From NCBI RefSeq assembly GCF_028606985.1, contig NZ_CP117416.1, positions 1,526,001-1,590,000 on the forward strand: a DNA stretch of 64,000 nucleotides, in the 5' to 3' direction. The position numbers and the translations under genes are program-made. Shown one piece after another: positions 25,871 to 34,644 of this stretch (the stretch's first letter is position 1; the number at the start of each line of letters is the position of its first letter). The stretch comes from Paenibacillus kyungheensis (lineage in GTDB: Bacteria; Bacillota; Bacilli; Paenibacillales; Paenibacillaceae). A model generated the notes under the pieces. That model was not told the DNA's origin. It did no database searches and worked only from the letters and a program-made list of their open reading frames with translations.

Positions 25871-26002
25871 TCTTATCAAGAGCAGGTGGAGGGACTAGCC
25901 CGATGAAACCCGGCAACCGGCGGTATAACCGCACGGTGCTAATTCTTGCAGAGATATAAGTTGATGGATCATTCTAGACTTAATATCTGCTGACAGATGA
26001 GA
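25871..26002 (+). ncRNA. SAM-I (S-box) riboswitch aptamer
   Basis: The conserved core is plain: AGAG, then GGTGGAGGGACTAGCCCGAT, then GAAACCCGGCAACC, with a closing P1 helix formed by TCTTATC (25871-25877) and GATGAGA (25996-26002). It binds S-adenosylmethionine. With ligand the downstream terminator at 26034 forms and the metA-metI-metC operon is shut off; without ligand an antiterminator should form. Confidence 0.97.
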
Positions 26003-26033
26003 GAGGCGTCTATTATATACGCGAACATATCGC

Positions 26034-26072
26034 AAATGACCTTTCTCAAGTATCAGGAGAAAGGTCATTTTT
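26034..26072 (+). terminator. Riboswitch-controlled terminator
   Basis: AAATGACCTTTCTC (26034-26047) pairs with GAGAAAGGTCATTTTT (from 26057), ending in T residues. It is the expression platform of the SAM-I riboswitch ahead of metA. Confidence 0.93.
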
Positions 26073-26140
26073 GTATATACTTATAATGAACCTTTCTCCT
26101 GAAATGATAAGAAATACACACATCCAAGGAGTGAACGAAC

Positions 26141-27082
26141 ATGCCAATTAAGATTCCGGATAGCTTACCTGCCAAAGAAGTATTAACTGGAGAAAATATT
26201 TTCGTAATGGATGATAGCCAAGCATTTCAACAGGATATTCGTCCATTGCGAATTGCTATATTGAACTTGATGCCTACTAAAGAAACAACCGAAACGCAGT
26301 TACTACGCTTACTCGGAAATAGCCCGCTTCAAATTGATATCTATTTGCTACATGCACAATCCCATACTTCCAAAAATACATCGACTGAATATTTGAACTT
26401 ATTTTATAAAACATTTGAAGAAGTCAAACATCTACGCTTTGATGGTCTGGTTGTGACAGGCGCTCCTGTAGAAACAATGGACTTTGAAGATGTGAACTAT
26501 TGGGAAGAGATTCAAGGGATTTTTGATTGGAGTAAAAAGAATGTTACTTCAACCATGCATATCTGTTGGGCTTCACAAGCAGGGCTGTACCATCATTTCG
26601 GTGTTCCCAAAGTCGATTTGCCTGAAAAGTGTTTTGGTGTATTTCCACATACTTTAAATAAAGAAAATGTAAAATTGTTACGAGGATTTGATGAGTTGTA
26701 CTTTGCGCCTCATTCCCGTCATACCGAAGTACGTCATGAAGATATTGCCAAGATTCCTGAACTGGAGATTTTATCAGAATCGGAAGAAGCAGGAGTATAT
26801 CTAGCCGCTACTAAAGATGGCAGTCAAATTTTTGTGACAGGGCATTCTGAATATGATCCATTGTCATTAAAATGGGAATATGAACGTGATATCGCTAAAG
26901 GAATGGATGTCGCACCGCCGAAAAATTATTTTCCTAATAATGATCCATCGCGCACACCGCCTTCTACATGGCGTGCTCATGCCAACTTATTATTTTCCAA
27001 CTGGTTAAACTATTATGTATACCAAGAAACACCATATGATTTGGAAAGTGCCAAAGCTGAAGCAGGTAATTACTGTATCTAA
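26141..27082 (+). CDS. metA: Homoserine O-acyltransferase, predicted to use acetyl-CoA
   Basis: 313 residues, with the class I amidotransferase-like fold of MetA. Catalytic Cys142 is in [15 protein letters not shown]; the His and Glu of the triad are in VTGHSEYD. Specificity: the sequence TGAPVE places Glu at residue 111. In Bacillus cereus MetA this Glu selects acetyl-CoA, where the succinyl-using Escherichia coli enzyme has Gly, so O-acetylhomoserine is the expected product. It is the first gene of the SAM-riboswitch operon and starts at ATG 26141 after AAGGAG. Confidence 0.95.
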   Translation: MPIKIPDSLPAKEVLTGENIFVMDDSQAFQQDIRPLRIAILNLMPTKETTETQLLRLLGNSPLQIDIYLLHAQSHTSKNTSTEYLNLFYKTFEEVKHLRFDGLVVTGAPVETMDFEDVNYWEEIQGIFDWSKKNVTSTMHICWASQAGLYHHFGVPKVDLPEKCFGVFPHTLNKENVKLLRGFDELYFAPHSRHTEVRHEDIAKIPELEILSESEEAGVYLAATKDGSQIFVTGHSEYDPLSLKWEYERDIAKGMDVAPPKNYFPNNDPSRTPPSTWRAHANLLFSNWLNYYVYQETPYDLESAKAEAGNYCI

Positions 27083-27129
27083 TTTGAGATCAACCCAATC
27101 GATTGTTATTTCAGAGGAGGAATTATAGT

Positions 27130-28320
27130 ATGACGGATCATCATTCAAGCGAACGAACTCTTAACATTGAAAGCAAATTGGCACAGATCGGTTCGATTAA
27201 TGAACCGATAACAGGGGCAGTTAATTTTCCGATTTATCAATCAACTGCCTTCCGTCATCCCGCTCTTGGTAAAAGTACAGGCTTTGATTATATTCGTACA
27301 ACCAATCCAACTCGGGCTGTACTAGAACAAGCGGCGGCAGCATTAGAATCAGCAGATGCAGGATTTGCCTGTAGTTCCGGTATGGCTGCCTTACAGACCA
27401 TTTTTGCGCTTTTCGGTCAGGGAGATCATCTGATCGTATCGCTTGATCTGTATGGTGGCACATACCGTCTGTTGGAGCGTATTTTATCCAAATTTGGAGT
27501 AACTGCTTCTTATGTAGATACCAATGATCTAGAAGCGTTAGAAAAAATAGTTCAACCAAATACCAAAGCTGTATTTATCGAGACGCCAACTAATCCGTTA
27601 ATGATGGTTACTGATATCAAAGCAGTAGCTACTTGGGCGAAAAGCCATCAGTTGCTGACGATTGTTGATAATACGCTGTTGACTCCTTTTTTCCAGCGTC
27701 CGATCGAACTGGGAGCAGATATCGTGATTCATAGTGCTACCAAATATCTAGGTGGACATAATGATGTGTTAGCAGGATTGATTATGACCAAAGGGGAAGA
27801 ATTATCCGCTGAAATGGCTTTTCTGCACAACTCTATCGGAGCCGTATTGTCCCCAACCGATTCGTATCAATTAATGCGTGGAATGAAAACATTGGCATTG
27901 CGGATGGAGCGTCATGAATACAATGCTACAGCAATGGCAAAACATTTGGTAGATCATCCGCAGATTGCAGAAGTGTTTTATCCTGCACTACCGGATCATC
28001 CGGGATATGATGTCCAAAATCGCCAATCTAGCGGAAATACAGGTATCTTTTCGTTTAAAGTGAAAGATGCGCGTTATATTGAACCGATTTTACGAAGTAT
28101 TCAATTGATTGCTTTTGCTGAAAGTCTAGGGGGCGTTGAATCATTAATGACGTATCCAACCGTACAGACACATGCAGATATTCCAACTGAGATTCGTGAA
28201 GCGATTGGTGTCGATGATCGTCTATTGCGCTTTTCTGTAGGAATTGAGCATATTGATGATCTGATCGCTGATCTTGATCAAGCGCTGGAAGTAGCACGCC
28301 TTGAAGTAGAAGGAGCGTGA
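27130..28320 (+). CDS. metI: Cystathionine gamma-synthase / O-acetylhomoserine thiolyase MetI
   Basis: 396-residue Cys/Met-metabolism PLP enzyme. Motifs are the phosphate-binding SSGMAALQTIF, the ring-stacking Tyr in LDLYGGTYRLLER, and the Schiff-base Lys in IHSATKYLGGHNDVLAG. It joins cysteine (or sulfide) to O-acetylhomoserine. The ATG at 27130 follows AGAGGAGG; an in-frame start at 27103 has none. It stands between metA and metC, as a two-step transsulfuration pair, and is read from the same riboswitch transcript. Confidence 0.93.
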   Translation: MTDHHSSERTLNIESKLAQIGSINEPITGAVNFPIYQSTAFRHPALGKSTGFDYIRTTNPTRAVLEQAAAALESADAGFACSSGMAALQTIFALFGQGDHLIVSLDLYGGTYRLLERILSKFGVTASYVDTNDLEALEKIVQPNTKAVFIETPTNPLMMVTDIKAVATWAKSHQLLTIVDNTLLTPFFQRPIELGADIVIHSATKYLGGHNDVLAGLIMTKGEELSAEMAFLHNSIGAVLSPTDSYQLMRGMKTLALRMERHEYNATAMAKHLVDHPQIAEVFYPALPDHPGYDVQNRQSSGNTGIFSFKVKDARYIEPILRSIQLIAFAESLGGVESLMTYPTVQTHADIPTEIREAIGVDDRLLRFSVGIEHIDDLIADLDQALEVARLEVEGA

Positions 28321-28326
28321 TCGATA

Positions 28327-29493
28327 ATGACTTATTCTTCAGATCGTCAAGCTTCACGCAAAATAGATACCAAACTGATTCACTTTGGTGCTGAAATCGA
28401 CAAAACAACAGGTGCATCCAGTGTACCGATCTATCAAGCGTCTACTTTTCATCAAGAAGATATCTCGAATCCACCACTTCATGATTATAGTCGTTCAGGC
28501 AATCCAACCCGTCAAGCGTTAGAAGATTATATTGCTTTGTTAGAAGGCGGAGCTTCAGGATATGCTTTTGCTTCAGGAATGGCGGCGATTTCTACTGCCT
28601 TTCTGATTCTATCCGCAGGTGATCATGTAATCGTGACTGAAGATGTGTACGGTGGTACATATCGTTTTCTGACTACTGTTTTGAATCGAATGAATATCGA
28701 GATTAGCTTTGTAGATATGACCGATCTGGATCAAGTGAAAAATGCGCTTCGTTCTAACACAAGAGCTGTCTATATGGAGACACCATCGAATCCAACGCTC
28801 AAAATTACAGATATCGGCGCAGTAACCGCTTGGGCGAAAGAACATCATCTACTTACTATGGTAGATAATACGTTTATGACTCCTTATTATCAGCGTCCGA
28901 TCGAAATGGGCGTTGATATTGTGTTGCACAGTGCGACTAAGTTTCTAGGTGGACATAGTGATGTACTGGCAGGATTAGCGGTTGCACGTACTCCTGAGAT
29001 TGGTGCTCAACTCAAGCATTTACAAAATGGACTGGGAACGGTACTTGGCCCTCAAGATTGCTGGTTACTTATTCGGGGAATGAAGACTCTTGCAGCTAGA
29101 ATGAATCATTCTGAAAAAAGTACTGCCAAATTAGCAGACTGGCTGAGTCAACGTGATGATATTACAGCATTATATTATCCGGGATTAGCCAATCATCCAG
29201 GAGCTACCATTCATGCGGCTCAATCGTCAGGTGCAGGTTCTGTACTTTCCTTTGATGTTGGTTCAGGACAGCGTGCCAAAAAAGTATTGGATCGAGTGCA
29301 ATTGCCTTTAGTGGCTGTAAGTCTAGGAGCAGTCGAAAGTATTTTATCGTATCCAGCCACAATGTCTCATGCTGCTATGGGTGAAGGCGTACGCAAAGAA
29401 CGTGGTATAACCGACGGATTGTTACGTTTTTCTGTAGGCTTAGAAGATATTGATGATCTGATTGCTGATTTAGAGCAAGCTTTGCAAGATTAG
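28327..29493 (+). CDS. metC: Cystathionine beta-lyase MetC
   Basis: 388 residues, a paralogue of the preceding gene, beginning six bases after its stop. PLP Lys lies in LHSATKFLGGHSDVLAG, with DVYGGTYRFL and METPSNPTLKITDI also conserved. It cleaves cystathionine to homocysteine, ammonia and pyruvate. With MetA and MetI it completes homocysteine synthesis from homoserine and cysteine; methionine synthase is not in the window. Assignment to MetC rather than a second MetI rests on gene order and on similarity to Bacillus MetC. Confidence 0.9.
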   Translation: MTYSSDRQASRKIDTKLIHFGAEIDKTTGASSVPIYQASTFHQEDISNPPLHDYSRSGNPTRQALEDYIALLEGGASGYAFASGMAAISTAFLILSAGDHVIVTEDVYGGTYRFLTTVLNRMNIEISFVDMTDLDQVKNALRSNTRAVYMETPSNPTLKITDIGAVTAWAKEHHLLTMVDNTFMTPYYQRPIEMGVDIVLHSATKFLGGHSDVLAGLAVARTPEIGAQLKHLQNGLGTVLGPQDCWLLIRGMKTLAARMNHSEKSTAKLADWLSQRDDITALYYPGLANHPGATIHAAQSSGAGSVLSFDVGSGQRAKKVLDRVQLPLVAVSLGAVESILSYPATMSHAAMGEGVRKERGITDGLLRFSVGLEDIDDLIADLEQALQD

Positions 29494-29522
29494 TCTTGAA
29501 TATAGAAATTAAAAGTGTGAAA

Positions 29523-29562
29523 AAAAGCGGTATACCTTTTAAAATAGGGTATACCGCTTTTA
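29523..29562 (+). terminator. Intrinsic terminator after metC
   Basis: AAAAGCGGTATACC pairs with GGTATACCGCTTTT (ending 29561). Confidence 0.92.
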
Positions 29563-29591
29563 TGTATGATAACAAGTAGAATTAAAGATTA

Positions 29592-29678
29592 ATGATCCAA
29601 TTTGGTATCCTTATTGTTTCGATACTGGGTTTGGTTGTGACGATTATAGTAGCTATGAACCAAAACAAAAAGAAATAG
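29592..29678 (+). CDS. Holin-like small hydrophobic peptide, probable type I toxin
   Basis: A 28-codon ORF: MIQFGILIVSILGLVVTIIVAM, then NQNKKK and stop. One hydrophobic helix with a Lys-rich tail is the hallmark of holin-like type I toxins of Firmicutes (Hol_Tox/TxpA/Fst-like). Its stop codon lies in the left arm of an 11-bp hairpin (29672-29708), and a terminator ends the transcript at 29761-29797. There is no good ribosome site, common in this class. Read on the minus strand, the same hairpin is followed by a T-rich run, as expected for the end of an antisense antitoxin RNA. The family assignment is from pattern, not a search. Confidence 0.6.
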   Translation: MIQFGILIVSILGLVVTIIVAMNQNKKK

Positions 29679-29708
29679 ACCGCCTGCAGCAAGGGTTCGG
29701 TCTATTTC
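29672..29708. other. Hairpin at the toxin stop; candidate minus-strand antitoxin RNA terminator
   Basis: GAAATAGACCG (29672-29682) pairs perfectly with CGGTCTATTTC (29698-29708). On the minus strand it is followed by TTTTTGTTTTGG, a terminator-like tail. Confidence 0.6.
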
Positions 29709-29760
29709 AATAGATTAGATCCACCTGAGTTGCCGACTGCTCTTAAAGTAGACTGTTGCC

Positions 29761-29797
29761 AAGCAGAAAAGATGTTAGCGCATCTTTTCTGCTTTTT
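29761..29797 (+). terminator. Strong terminator of the toxin-like transcript
   Basis: AAGCAGAAAAGATG (29761-29774) pairs with CATCTTTTCTGCTT (29781-29794), followed by TTTT. No other gene precedes it, so it supports a short transcript over the 28-codon ORF. Confidence 0.9.
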
Positions 29798-30155
29798 TAT
29801 AGCAAACATCTAAAAAGCGATAACTATCTAATTCACAATATAATGTTGTATATACTCATACTACATCATATTCTAAAATGAAAATAAATTATTTTCAAAT
29901 GATAAAATCGCTAAATTCCCTTATCTAATCAGCATTTAGTTGATACGATATGTATAATTATTATTGCAAAATATCACCTTCCTGTCACAGTCAACGACTA
30001 TTTTTCATTTGTGAAATATGGTACGATAAATGTGTTGTCATTATTTCAATTTTTAGATATGCATTTTGTGCCTAAATGGGTTATATATAGGACAATGCTC
30101 AAATTCACCTTCAGACACCAGTAAGATGTCTGAATAGGATAAGGGAGGCTGCAAT
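29798..30155. other. Gene-free AT-rich stretch with an inverted repeat before mqnC
   Basis: I see no gene here. TTCAGACA (30110-30117) and TGTCTGAA (30127-30134) form an 8-bp inverted repeat ten bases ahead of the mqnC ribosome site and could be an operator or an mRNA hairpin. No clear promoter was found. Confidence 0.45.
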
Positions 30156-31292
30156 ATGAGCGCGGTAAACCGTATCTTGGAAAAAGCCGAACGGGGCGAA
30201 CGCTTAGATTTAGAAGAAACTATTATGCTATATGAGTCCGATGAGATCGAGAAAATGGGACATGTAGCCAATCAATTAATGTTACGCAAAAATCCAGATC
30301 CAATTACAACGTTTGTAATTGGGCGTAATGTTAACTATACGAATGTCTGCGACGTATTTTGTCGTTTTTGTGCTTTCTATCGTAGTCCGAATTCAAAAGA
30401 AGGTTATGTGTTATCGGATGAGGTCATTTTGCAAAAAATTCAGGAAACCGAAGATGTAAACGGAACTGAAATTTTGATGCAAGGTGGAGTAAATCCCAAT
30501 CTTCCTTTTGAATACTATACCGATCTTTTGAAAAAGATTAAAAAGAATTTCCCTAATATTACGATGCATTCTTTCTCGCCTGCTGAGATTATGAAAATGA
30601 AAGAAATCTCTGGTATGTCTTTGGAAGATACAGTACGTGCAATTCATGAAGCTGGACTTGATTCATTGCCAGGTGGTGGTGGAGAGATTTTAGATGATCG
30701 TACTCGTCGTAAAATCAGTCGTTTGAAAGGTTCTTGGCGTGATTGGATGGATGTTATGCAGACAGCTCACAAAGTAGGCATGAACACCACAGCGACAATG
30801 GTTATCGGATTCGGTGAATCGATGGAAGAACGTGCTCTTCATTTATTGCGTGTACGTGAAGCACAAGATGAATGTATCCGTAATGGCTATGATTCTGAAG
30901 GTTTCCTTGCTTTTATTTCGTGGACATTCCAACCGGATAACACCAATATGAAAGCTGAAAAGCAAACACCAGAACAATATCTAAAAAATGTAGCTATCAG
31001 CCGAATCGTACTTGATAATATCAAGCATTTCCAATCTTCATGGGTAACGATGGGACCAGAAGTAGGTAAAATGTCTCTTCATTACGGTTGCGATGACTTT
31101 GGTAGTACGATGATGGAAGAAAACGTAGTATCTGCGGCAGGTACAACGCACAAAGTAAATATTGAGCAAACGTTGCAAATTATTCGTGAAGCAGGTAAAA
31201 TTCCTGCTCAACGGGATACCAAATATAATATTCTCAAAGTATTTAACGATGAGACGCAAAAAGTCGCTCATGACTTTATTATGCAGAACTAA
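30156..31292 (+). CDS. mqnC: Cyclic dehypoxanthinyl futalosine synthase (radical SAM)
   Basis: 378 residues. The radical-SAM cluster motif is CDVFCRFCAFY (Cys-x3-Cys-x2-Cys, about residues 65-72). MqnC/MqnE-type motifs follow: ILMQGGVNPNLPFEYY, SLPGGGGEILDDRTRRKI and SWTFQPDNTNM. It closes the ring of dehypoxanthinyl futalosine in the futalosine route to menaquinone. No other mqn gene is in the window, so the pathway would be scattered. AAGGGAGG precedes the ATG. An inverted repeat lies in the leader, and a shared terminator follows. Confidence 0.92.
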   Translation: MSAVNRILEKAERGERLDLEETIMLYESDEIEKMGHVANQLMLRKNPDPITTFVIGRNVNYTNVCDVFCRFCAFYRSPNSKEGYVLSDEVILQKIQETEDVNGTEILMQGGVNPNLPFEYYTDLLKKIKKNFPNITMHSFSPAEIMKMKEISGMSLEDTVRAIHEAGLDSLPGGGGEILDDRTRRKISRLKGSWRDWMDVMQTAHKVGMNTTATMVIGFGESMEERALHLLRVREAQDECIRNGYDSEGFLAFISWTFQPDNTNMKAEKQTPEQYLKNVAISRIVLDNIKHFQSSWVTMGPEVGKMSLHYGCDDFGSTMMEENVVSAAGTTHKVNIEQTLQIIREAGKIPAQRDTKYNILKVFNDETQKVAHDFIMQN

Positions 31293-31307
31293 TCTGTATG
31301 TAATCAT

Positions 31308-31352
31308 AAAAAAGCTCAACGATCAGTTTATAATGATCGTTGAGCTTTTTTT
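31308..31352. terminator. Bidirectional terminator between mqnC and the nitronate-type oxygenase
   Basis: AAAGCTCAACGATCA (31311-31325) pairs with TGATCGTTGAGCTTT (from 31334), with A-runs and T-runs outside both arms. Confidence 0.93.
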
Positions 31353-31409
31353 GTATTGCTTATTAGGATGCCAAAATAAAAATAGAATATTGTTATTAAA
31401 GTGACAGGC

Positions 31410-32378
31410 TTAGCAGATACCTGTTGCTAATTCATCTACAACTTCTTGTACAGTTTGGATTTTGGTAATAGGTGTAATACCTGTTCCGACAGTGATAATC
31501 CCACCTTCGCCGTTGCCTTCAAGCATACCGATACGTATAGCACCAGCACCACCAGCAGCTTGAGCAATTTCTTCACGAGATGCTCCTTGTTGATCCATGT
31601 CTACTAATTTCTCAACAAGTGGCGTAGGCAGTGAACGATAATAAGCAGGCAAAGTGCGGTATAACAACAACTCAGAAGCAGAAGCATCTACGATTTTTTG
31701 CTTAACCGATTCTGCTGCTGGATTTTCAACCGTAGGAATAAACCGACTTCCCAAAAAGACACCTTCTGCCCCTAAAGCAAAAGCACTTGCAACCCCACGA
31801 GCATCACCAATTCCACCAGCAGAGACGACTGGAATATCTAGCACATCGACAATCATAGGCGTGATCGTAAATGTACCAATAATACTTGTTGGTAAAGTAC
31901 CACCTTCATCGAACCCTGTTACGACATAGATATCTACACCCATAGCTTGAGCAGCTCTGGCATCTTCTAGAGTTGGATTCAAAGGACGATAAATAATTTT
32001 AATATTCGCTTCTTTTAAAGGATTCACAATCTTTTCTGTGAGTGTTCCTTCAGCCCCATTCAGAAGAACCGTTTTGACATCTTCTTCAATAATAATTTCC
32101 AAAATAGGCCAAGTGTATTTCAAATCGCCATCCACAATAACAGTTGTTCCAAATGGCTTATCTGTGAGTGCTTTAGTTTTGCGAATCTCACGGCGCATCC
32201 GTTCTGCGGTTTCTTCTGGCGAAACGGTAACAGTCGTTTGACCAGCATTAGGGCCAAGAATCCCCAAACCTCCTGCGTTACTGACAGCCGCTACAAATTC
32301 AGCATTTGTAATCCAGCTCATAGGGCCTTGTATAATAGGCTTTTCAATTCCAAGAATATCGGCTACCCGATTACTCAT
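31410..32378 (-). CDS. Nitronate monooxygenase / FabK-like FMN oxidoreductase
   Basis: 322 residues, a TIM-barrel flavoprotein of the 2-nitropropane dioxygenase superfamily. Visible motifs: KPIIQGPMSWI at the N terminus, NAGGLGILG, the FMN-phosphate loop IPVVSAGGIGDARGVASAFALGAEGVFLGSRF, and a C-terminal Gly-rich stretch. Members oxidise nitronates or act as enoyl-ACP reductases (FabK); the sequence does not decide between these. I chose ATG 32378 because GGAAGG lies nine bases upstream. It is followed upstream by a monooxygenase-like gene and a divergent LysR regulator. Confidence 0.85.
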   Translation of the reverse strand: MSNRVADILGIEKPIIQGPMSWITNAEFVAAVSNAGGLGILGPNAGQTTVTVSPEETAERMRREIRKTKALTDKPFGTTVIVDGDLKYTWPILEIIIEEDVKTVLLNGAEGTLTEKIVNPLKEANIKIIYRPLNPTLEDARAAQAMGVDIYVVTGFDEGGTLPTSIIGTFTITPMIVDVLDIPVVSAGGIGDARGVASAFALGAEGVFLGSRFIPTVENPAAESVKQKIVDASASELLLYRTLPAYYRSLPTPLVEKLVDMDQQGASREEIAQAAGGAGAIRIGMLEGNGEGGIITVGTGITPITKIQTVQEVVDELATGIC

Positions 32379-32571
32379 TATATTCATCCTTCCATATTAT
32401 CAAATAGTACATAACGTATAGCTATGCATTACTATGAAGTGTAATTAGTCCACTCTAGTCGATAGAGTGGTTCCAAAACCATCATACGTTTGAACATTTT
32501 ATTTGCAAAGAAGGCAATTTTAATGAACATAGTACATCATTTTGTACTTTTAGATAGGAAGGAGAATATTC

Positions 32572-32904
32572 TTACATATTTTCAAAATCGTAAGCACGTT
32601 CTACTTTGCATATTTTCACCGAATACGATTGATACCATGTTTGTTTTCCTTTATCTTGAGCAATCTGATGAGCAGGATTACTTTTCCAATGACGAATATC
32701 TTCAAGTGTTTTCCAATAAGAGATTGTCACACCTGCTCCTGAAGATTCACGATAACTTTCGATTCCTAGAAATCCGGCTTGATCTCGTCCCATCGATTCC
32801 ATCTGATCTGCCATTTGCCCATATCCTTGATCACCTGTCGTTCGTTGACTGGTAAAAATCACTGCATAATAAGGTACTTCAAAACGATTGGATAATAGAT
32901 TCAT
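32572..32904 (-). CDS. Antibiotic biosynthesis monooxygenase (ABM)-like small protein
   Basis: 110 residues with the dimeric alpha/beta-barrel ABM pattern: PYYAVIFTSQRT, QAGFLGIESYRESSGAGVTISYWKTLEDIRHWKSNPAH and WYQSYSVKICKVERAYDFE. It most resembles the YqjZ-like group of unknown substrate. The ATG at 32904 has AAAGG about nine bases upstream. It is encoded on the same strand as the flavin oxygenase and opposite the LysR gene, so the three may form a small response module to an aromatic or quinone compound. Confidence 0.82.
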   Translation of the reverse strand: MNLLSNRFEVPYYAVIFTSQRTTGDQGYGQMADQMESMGRDQAGFLGIESYRESSGAGVTISYWKTLEDIRHWKSNPAHQIAQDKGKQTWYQSYSVKICKVERAYDFENM

Positions 32905-32964
32905 ATTCGTCATCCTTTCACTTCACTTTGAGTTAAGTATATCTAGCCTATTCGCATAAATAAA

Positions 32965-33933
32965 ATGAATGTTTATAATAATAAGTATGAATTATTTTCA
33001 AGTATAAAAGAGGTGGATAGTATACATCTTCATAAATATCAGATTTTTAGTACAGTCGTGAAGTTGGGAAGTCTGACCAAAACAGCCCAATCCCTTAATC
33101 TTACTCAATCTGCGGTAAGCCACGCGATATCTGGATTAGAAAATGAATTGGGATTGAAAGTGTTAATTCGCAATCGATCAGGGATTCGTCTGACAGATAG
33201 TGGAGAACGAATATTGAAAAAGATAAACGAACTGTTGCAAATCAATGATCACCTGCTGATCGAAGTCGATGCTATTAAAGGATTAGAGACAGGTACAGTC
33301 ACTTTAGGCACATTTTCAAGTGTATCGATTCAGTGGTTGCCACAGATTATGCAACAATTTCAAGAACAGTATCCTCATATTGATATTCAATTATTAGATG
33401 GTAATTATGATGAGATAGAGAATTGGATTGTGGAAGGTCATGCAGATTTGGGATTTGTGAACTTACCCGTATCTTCAACACTACAATCTATTTCTTTGTA
33501 TCAAGATCAAATGTTATGTGTATTACCTGCACATCACCCTTTGCACCAATACGATTATATTGAGCTTGAGCAGATTGTAGATGAACCGTTTGTGATGCCA
33601 GTAGCAGGTTGTGATACCGATGTACAAATGATTTGGAATCAAGCCCATATGACCCCAACAATCAAATATCGGTTAGAAGATGATCATGCCATTATAGCGA
33701 TGGTAAAGCATGGTCTGGGCATTAGTATGTTACCTGAAATGATTTTGCATTCCATGTATACAGAGGATTTATGTTTGCGACCACTAGCTGGAGCACATCA
33801 TCGAACGATTGGGATCGCTGCAACTTCGTTTAAAACGATGTCACCTGCGGCACAGAAATTTATCGACTGTATTCAATCTTTTGTAGATCAGTACCCGATA
33901 GCTGATGTGGCTATATCCAATCAATTACCGTAA
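32965..33933 (+). CDS. LysR-family transcriptional regulator
   Basis: Up to 322 residues. The winged helix-turn-helix is LGSLTKTAQSLNLTQSAVSHAISGLENELGLKVLIRN (about 35-70), followed by a substrate-binding domain of two lobes. The start is uncertain. ATG 32965 has no ribosome site and gives an unusually long N terminus. AAAGAGGTG at 33008-33015 is well spaced only for an ATA codon at 33022, just ahead of HLHKYQIF where LysR proteins usually begin; GTG 33013 is another option. It probably controls the divergent monooxygenase genes. Confidence 0.87.
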   Translation: MNVYNNKYELFSSIKEVDSIHLHKYQIFSTVVKLGSLTKTAQSLNLTQSAVSHAISGLENELGLKVLIRNRSGIRLTDSGERILKKINELLQINDHLLIEVDAIKGLETGTVTLGTFSSVSIQWLPQIMQQFQEQYPHIDIQLLDGNYDEIENWIVEGHADLGFVNLPVSSTLQSISLYQDQMLCVLPAHHPLHQYDYIELEQIVDEPFVMPVAGCDTDVQMIWNQAHMTPTIKYRLEDDHAIIAMVKHGLGISMLPEMILHSMYTEDLCLRPLAGAHHRTIGIAATSFKTMSPAAQKFIDCIQSFVDQYPIADVAISNQLP

Positions 33934-33974
33934 TAAAAGCTGTTAGTTGGATAATAGGGTTATATCGAAGTTAG

Positions 33975-33983
33975 TGATATAAT
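33975..33983 (+). promoter_or_regulatory. Extended -10 promoter for the phosphoesterase gene
   Basis: TG-A-TATAAT at 33975-33983, about 85 bases ahead of the ATG. Confidence 0.5.
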
Positions 33984-34067
33984 ATATAAGTGCATTTACG
34001 TTAGCACATCTTTTTTCACTGGCATAAAAGCTAGAATAACCTATTTGTTGAAGGAGCTTTAGATGTT

Positions 34068-34613
34068 ATGAAATTAATGTTTATTTCTGATATACATGGA
34101 TCGTTGCACTGGTTAAGACGAGTGTTGGAAAAAGCTGAGATTGAGCAACCGGATCAATTGATTTTTTTAGGGGATTATATGTATCATGGCCCACGTAATC
34201 CATTACCGGAAGAATATAATCCGTCTGAAGTCGCGAATACATTGAATTTATATAAAAACAAAATTATCGCTGTACGAGGAAATTGTGATTCTGAAGTGGA
34301 TCAAATGTTACTTGAATTTCCGATGATGGCAGACTATATCATGTTGTATCATGAAGGGATGCGCATCTATGTTACGCATGGTCATGGATACAGTATTGAT
34401 AATCTACCGTTGTTACAACCAGGAGATGTATTTATTCAAGGGCATACTCATGTACCTGTAGCTGATCTACAAGATCATATCTATGTGCTTAATCCAGGTT
34501 CTGTCGCTTTACCGAAAGAAGATTATCCTAATTCATACGGTATTTTGGAACATGGTACATTTACAGTGAAAGACTTTGATGACAATATGATCAAATCGAT
34601 CTCATTCTCTTGA
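34068..34613 (+). CDS. yfcE: YfcE-like metallophosphoesterase
   Basis: 181 residues with all calcineurin-like motifs: FISDIHGS (DxH), FLGDYMYHG (GD), VRGNCDSE (GNCD), THGHGY and GHTHVP. It is a cytoplasmic Mn2+-dependent phosphodiesterase of the YfcE type; the natural substrate is not known. AAGGAG precedes the ATG. Its stop codon lies within the -35 hexamer of the thrS promoter, so the two genes are tightly packed but separately controlled. Confidence 0.9.
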   Translation: MKLMFISDIHGSLHWLRRVLEKAEIEQPDQLIFLGDYMYHGPRNPLPEEYNPSEVANTLNLYKNKIIAVRGNCDSEVDQMLLEFPMMADYIMLYHEGMRIYVTHGHGYSIDNLPLLQPGDVFIQGHTHVPVADLQDHIYVLNPGSVALPKEDYPNSYGILEHGTFTVKDFDDNMIKSISFS

Positions 34614-34638
34614 CGCTTGACCGATACACTTTTATAAT
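34610..34638 (+). promoter_or_regulatory. Strong sigma-A promoter for thrS
   Basis: TTGACG (34610-34615), a 17-base spacer, then perfect TATAAT (34633-34638). The -35 overlaps the stop codon of the preceding gene, and transcription should begin at about 34645. Confidence 0.8.
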
Positions 34639-34644
34639 GATGAA

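Noticed and set aside
32490-32855. Plus-strand 121-codon frame
   Set aside because: It lies antisense to the ABM-like gene, has no ribosome site and no recognisable product.
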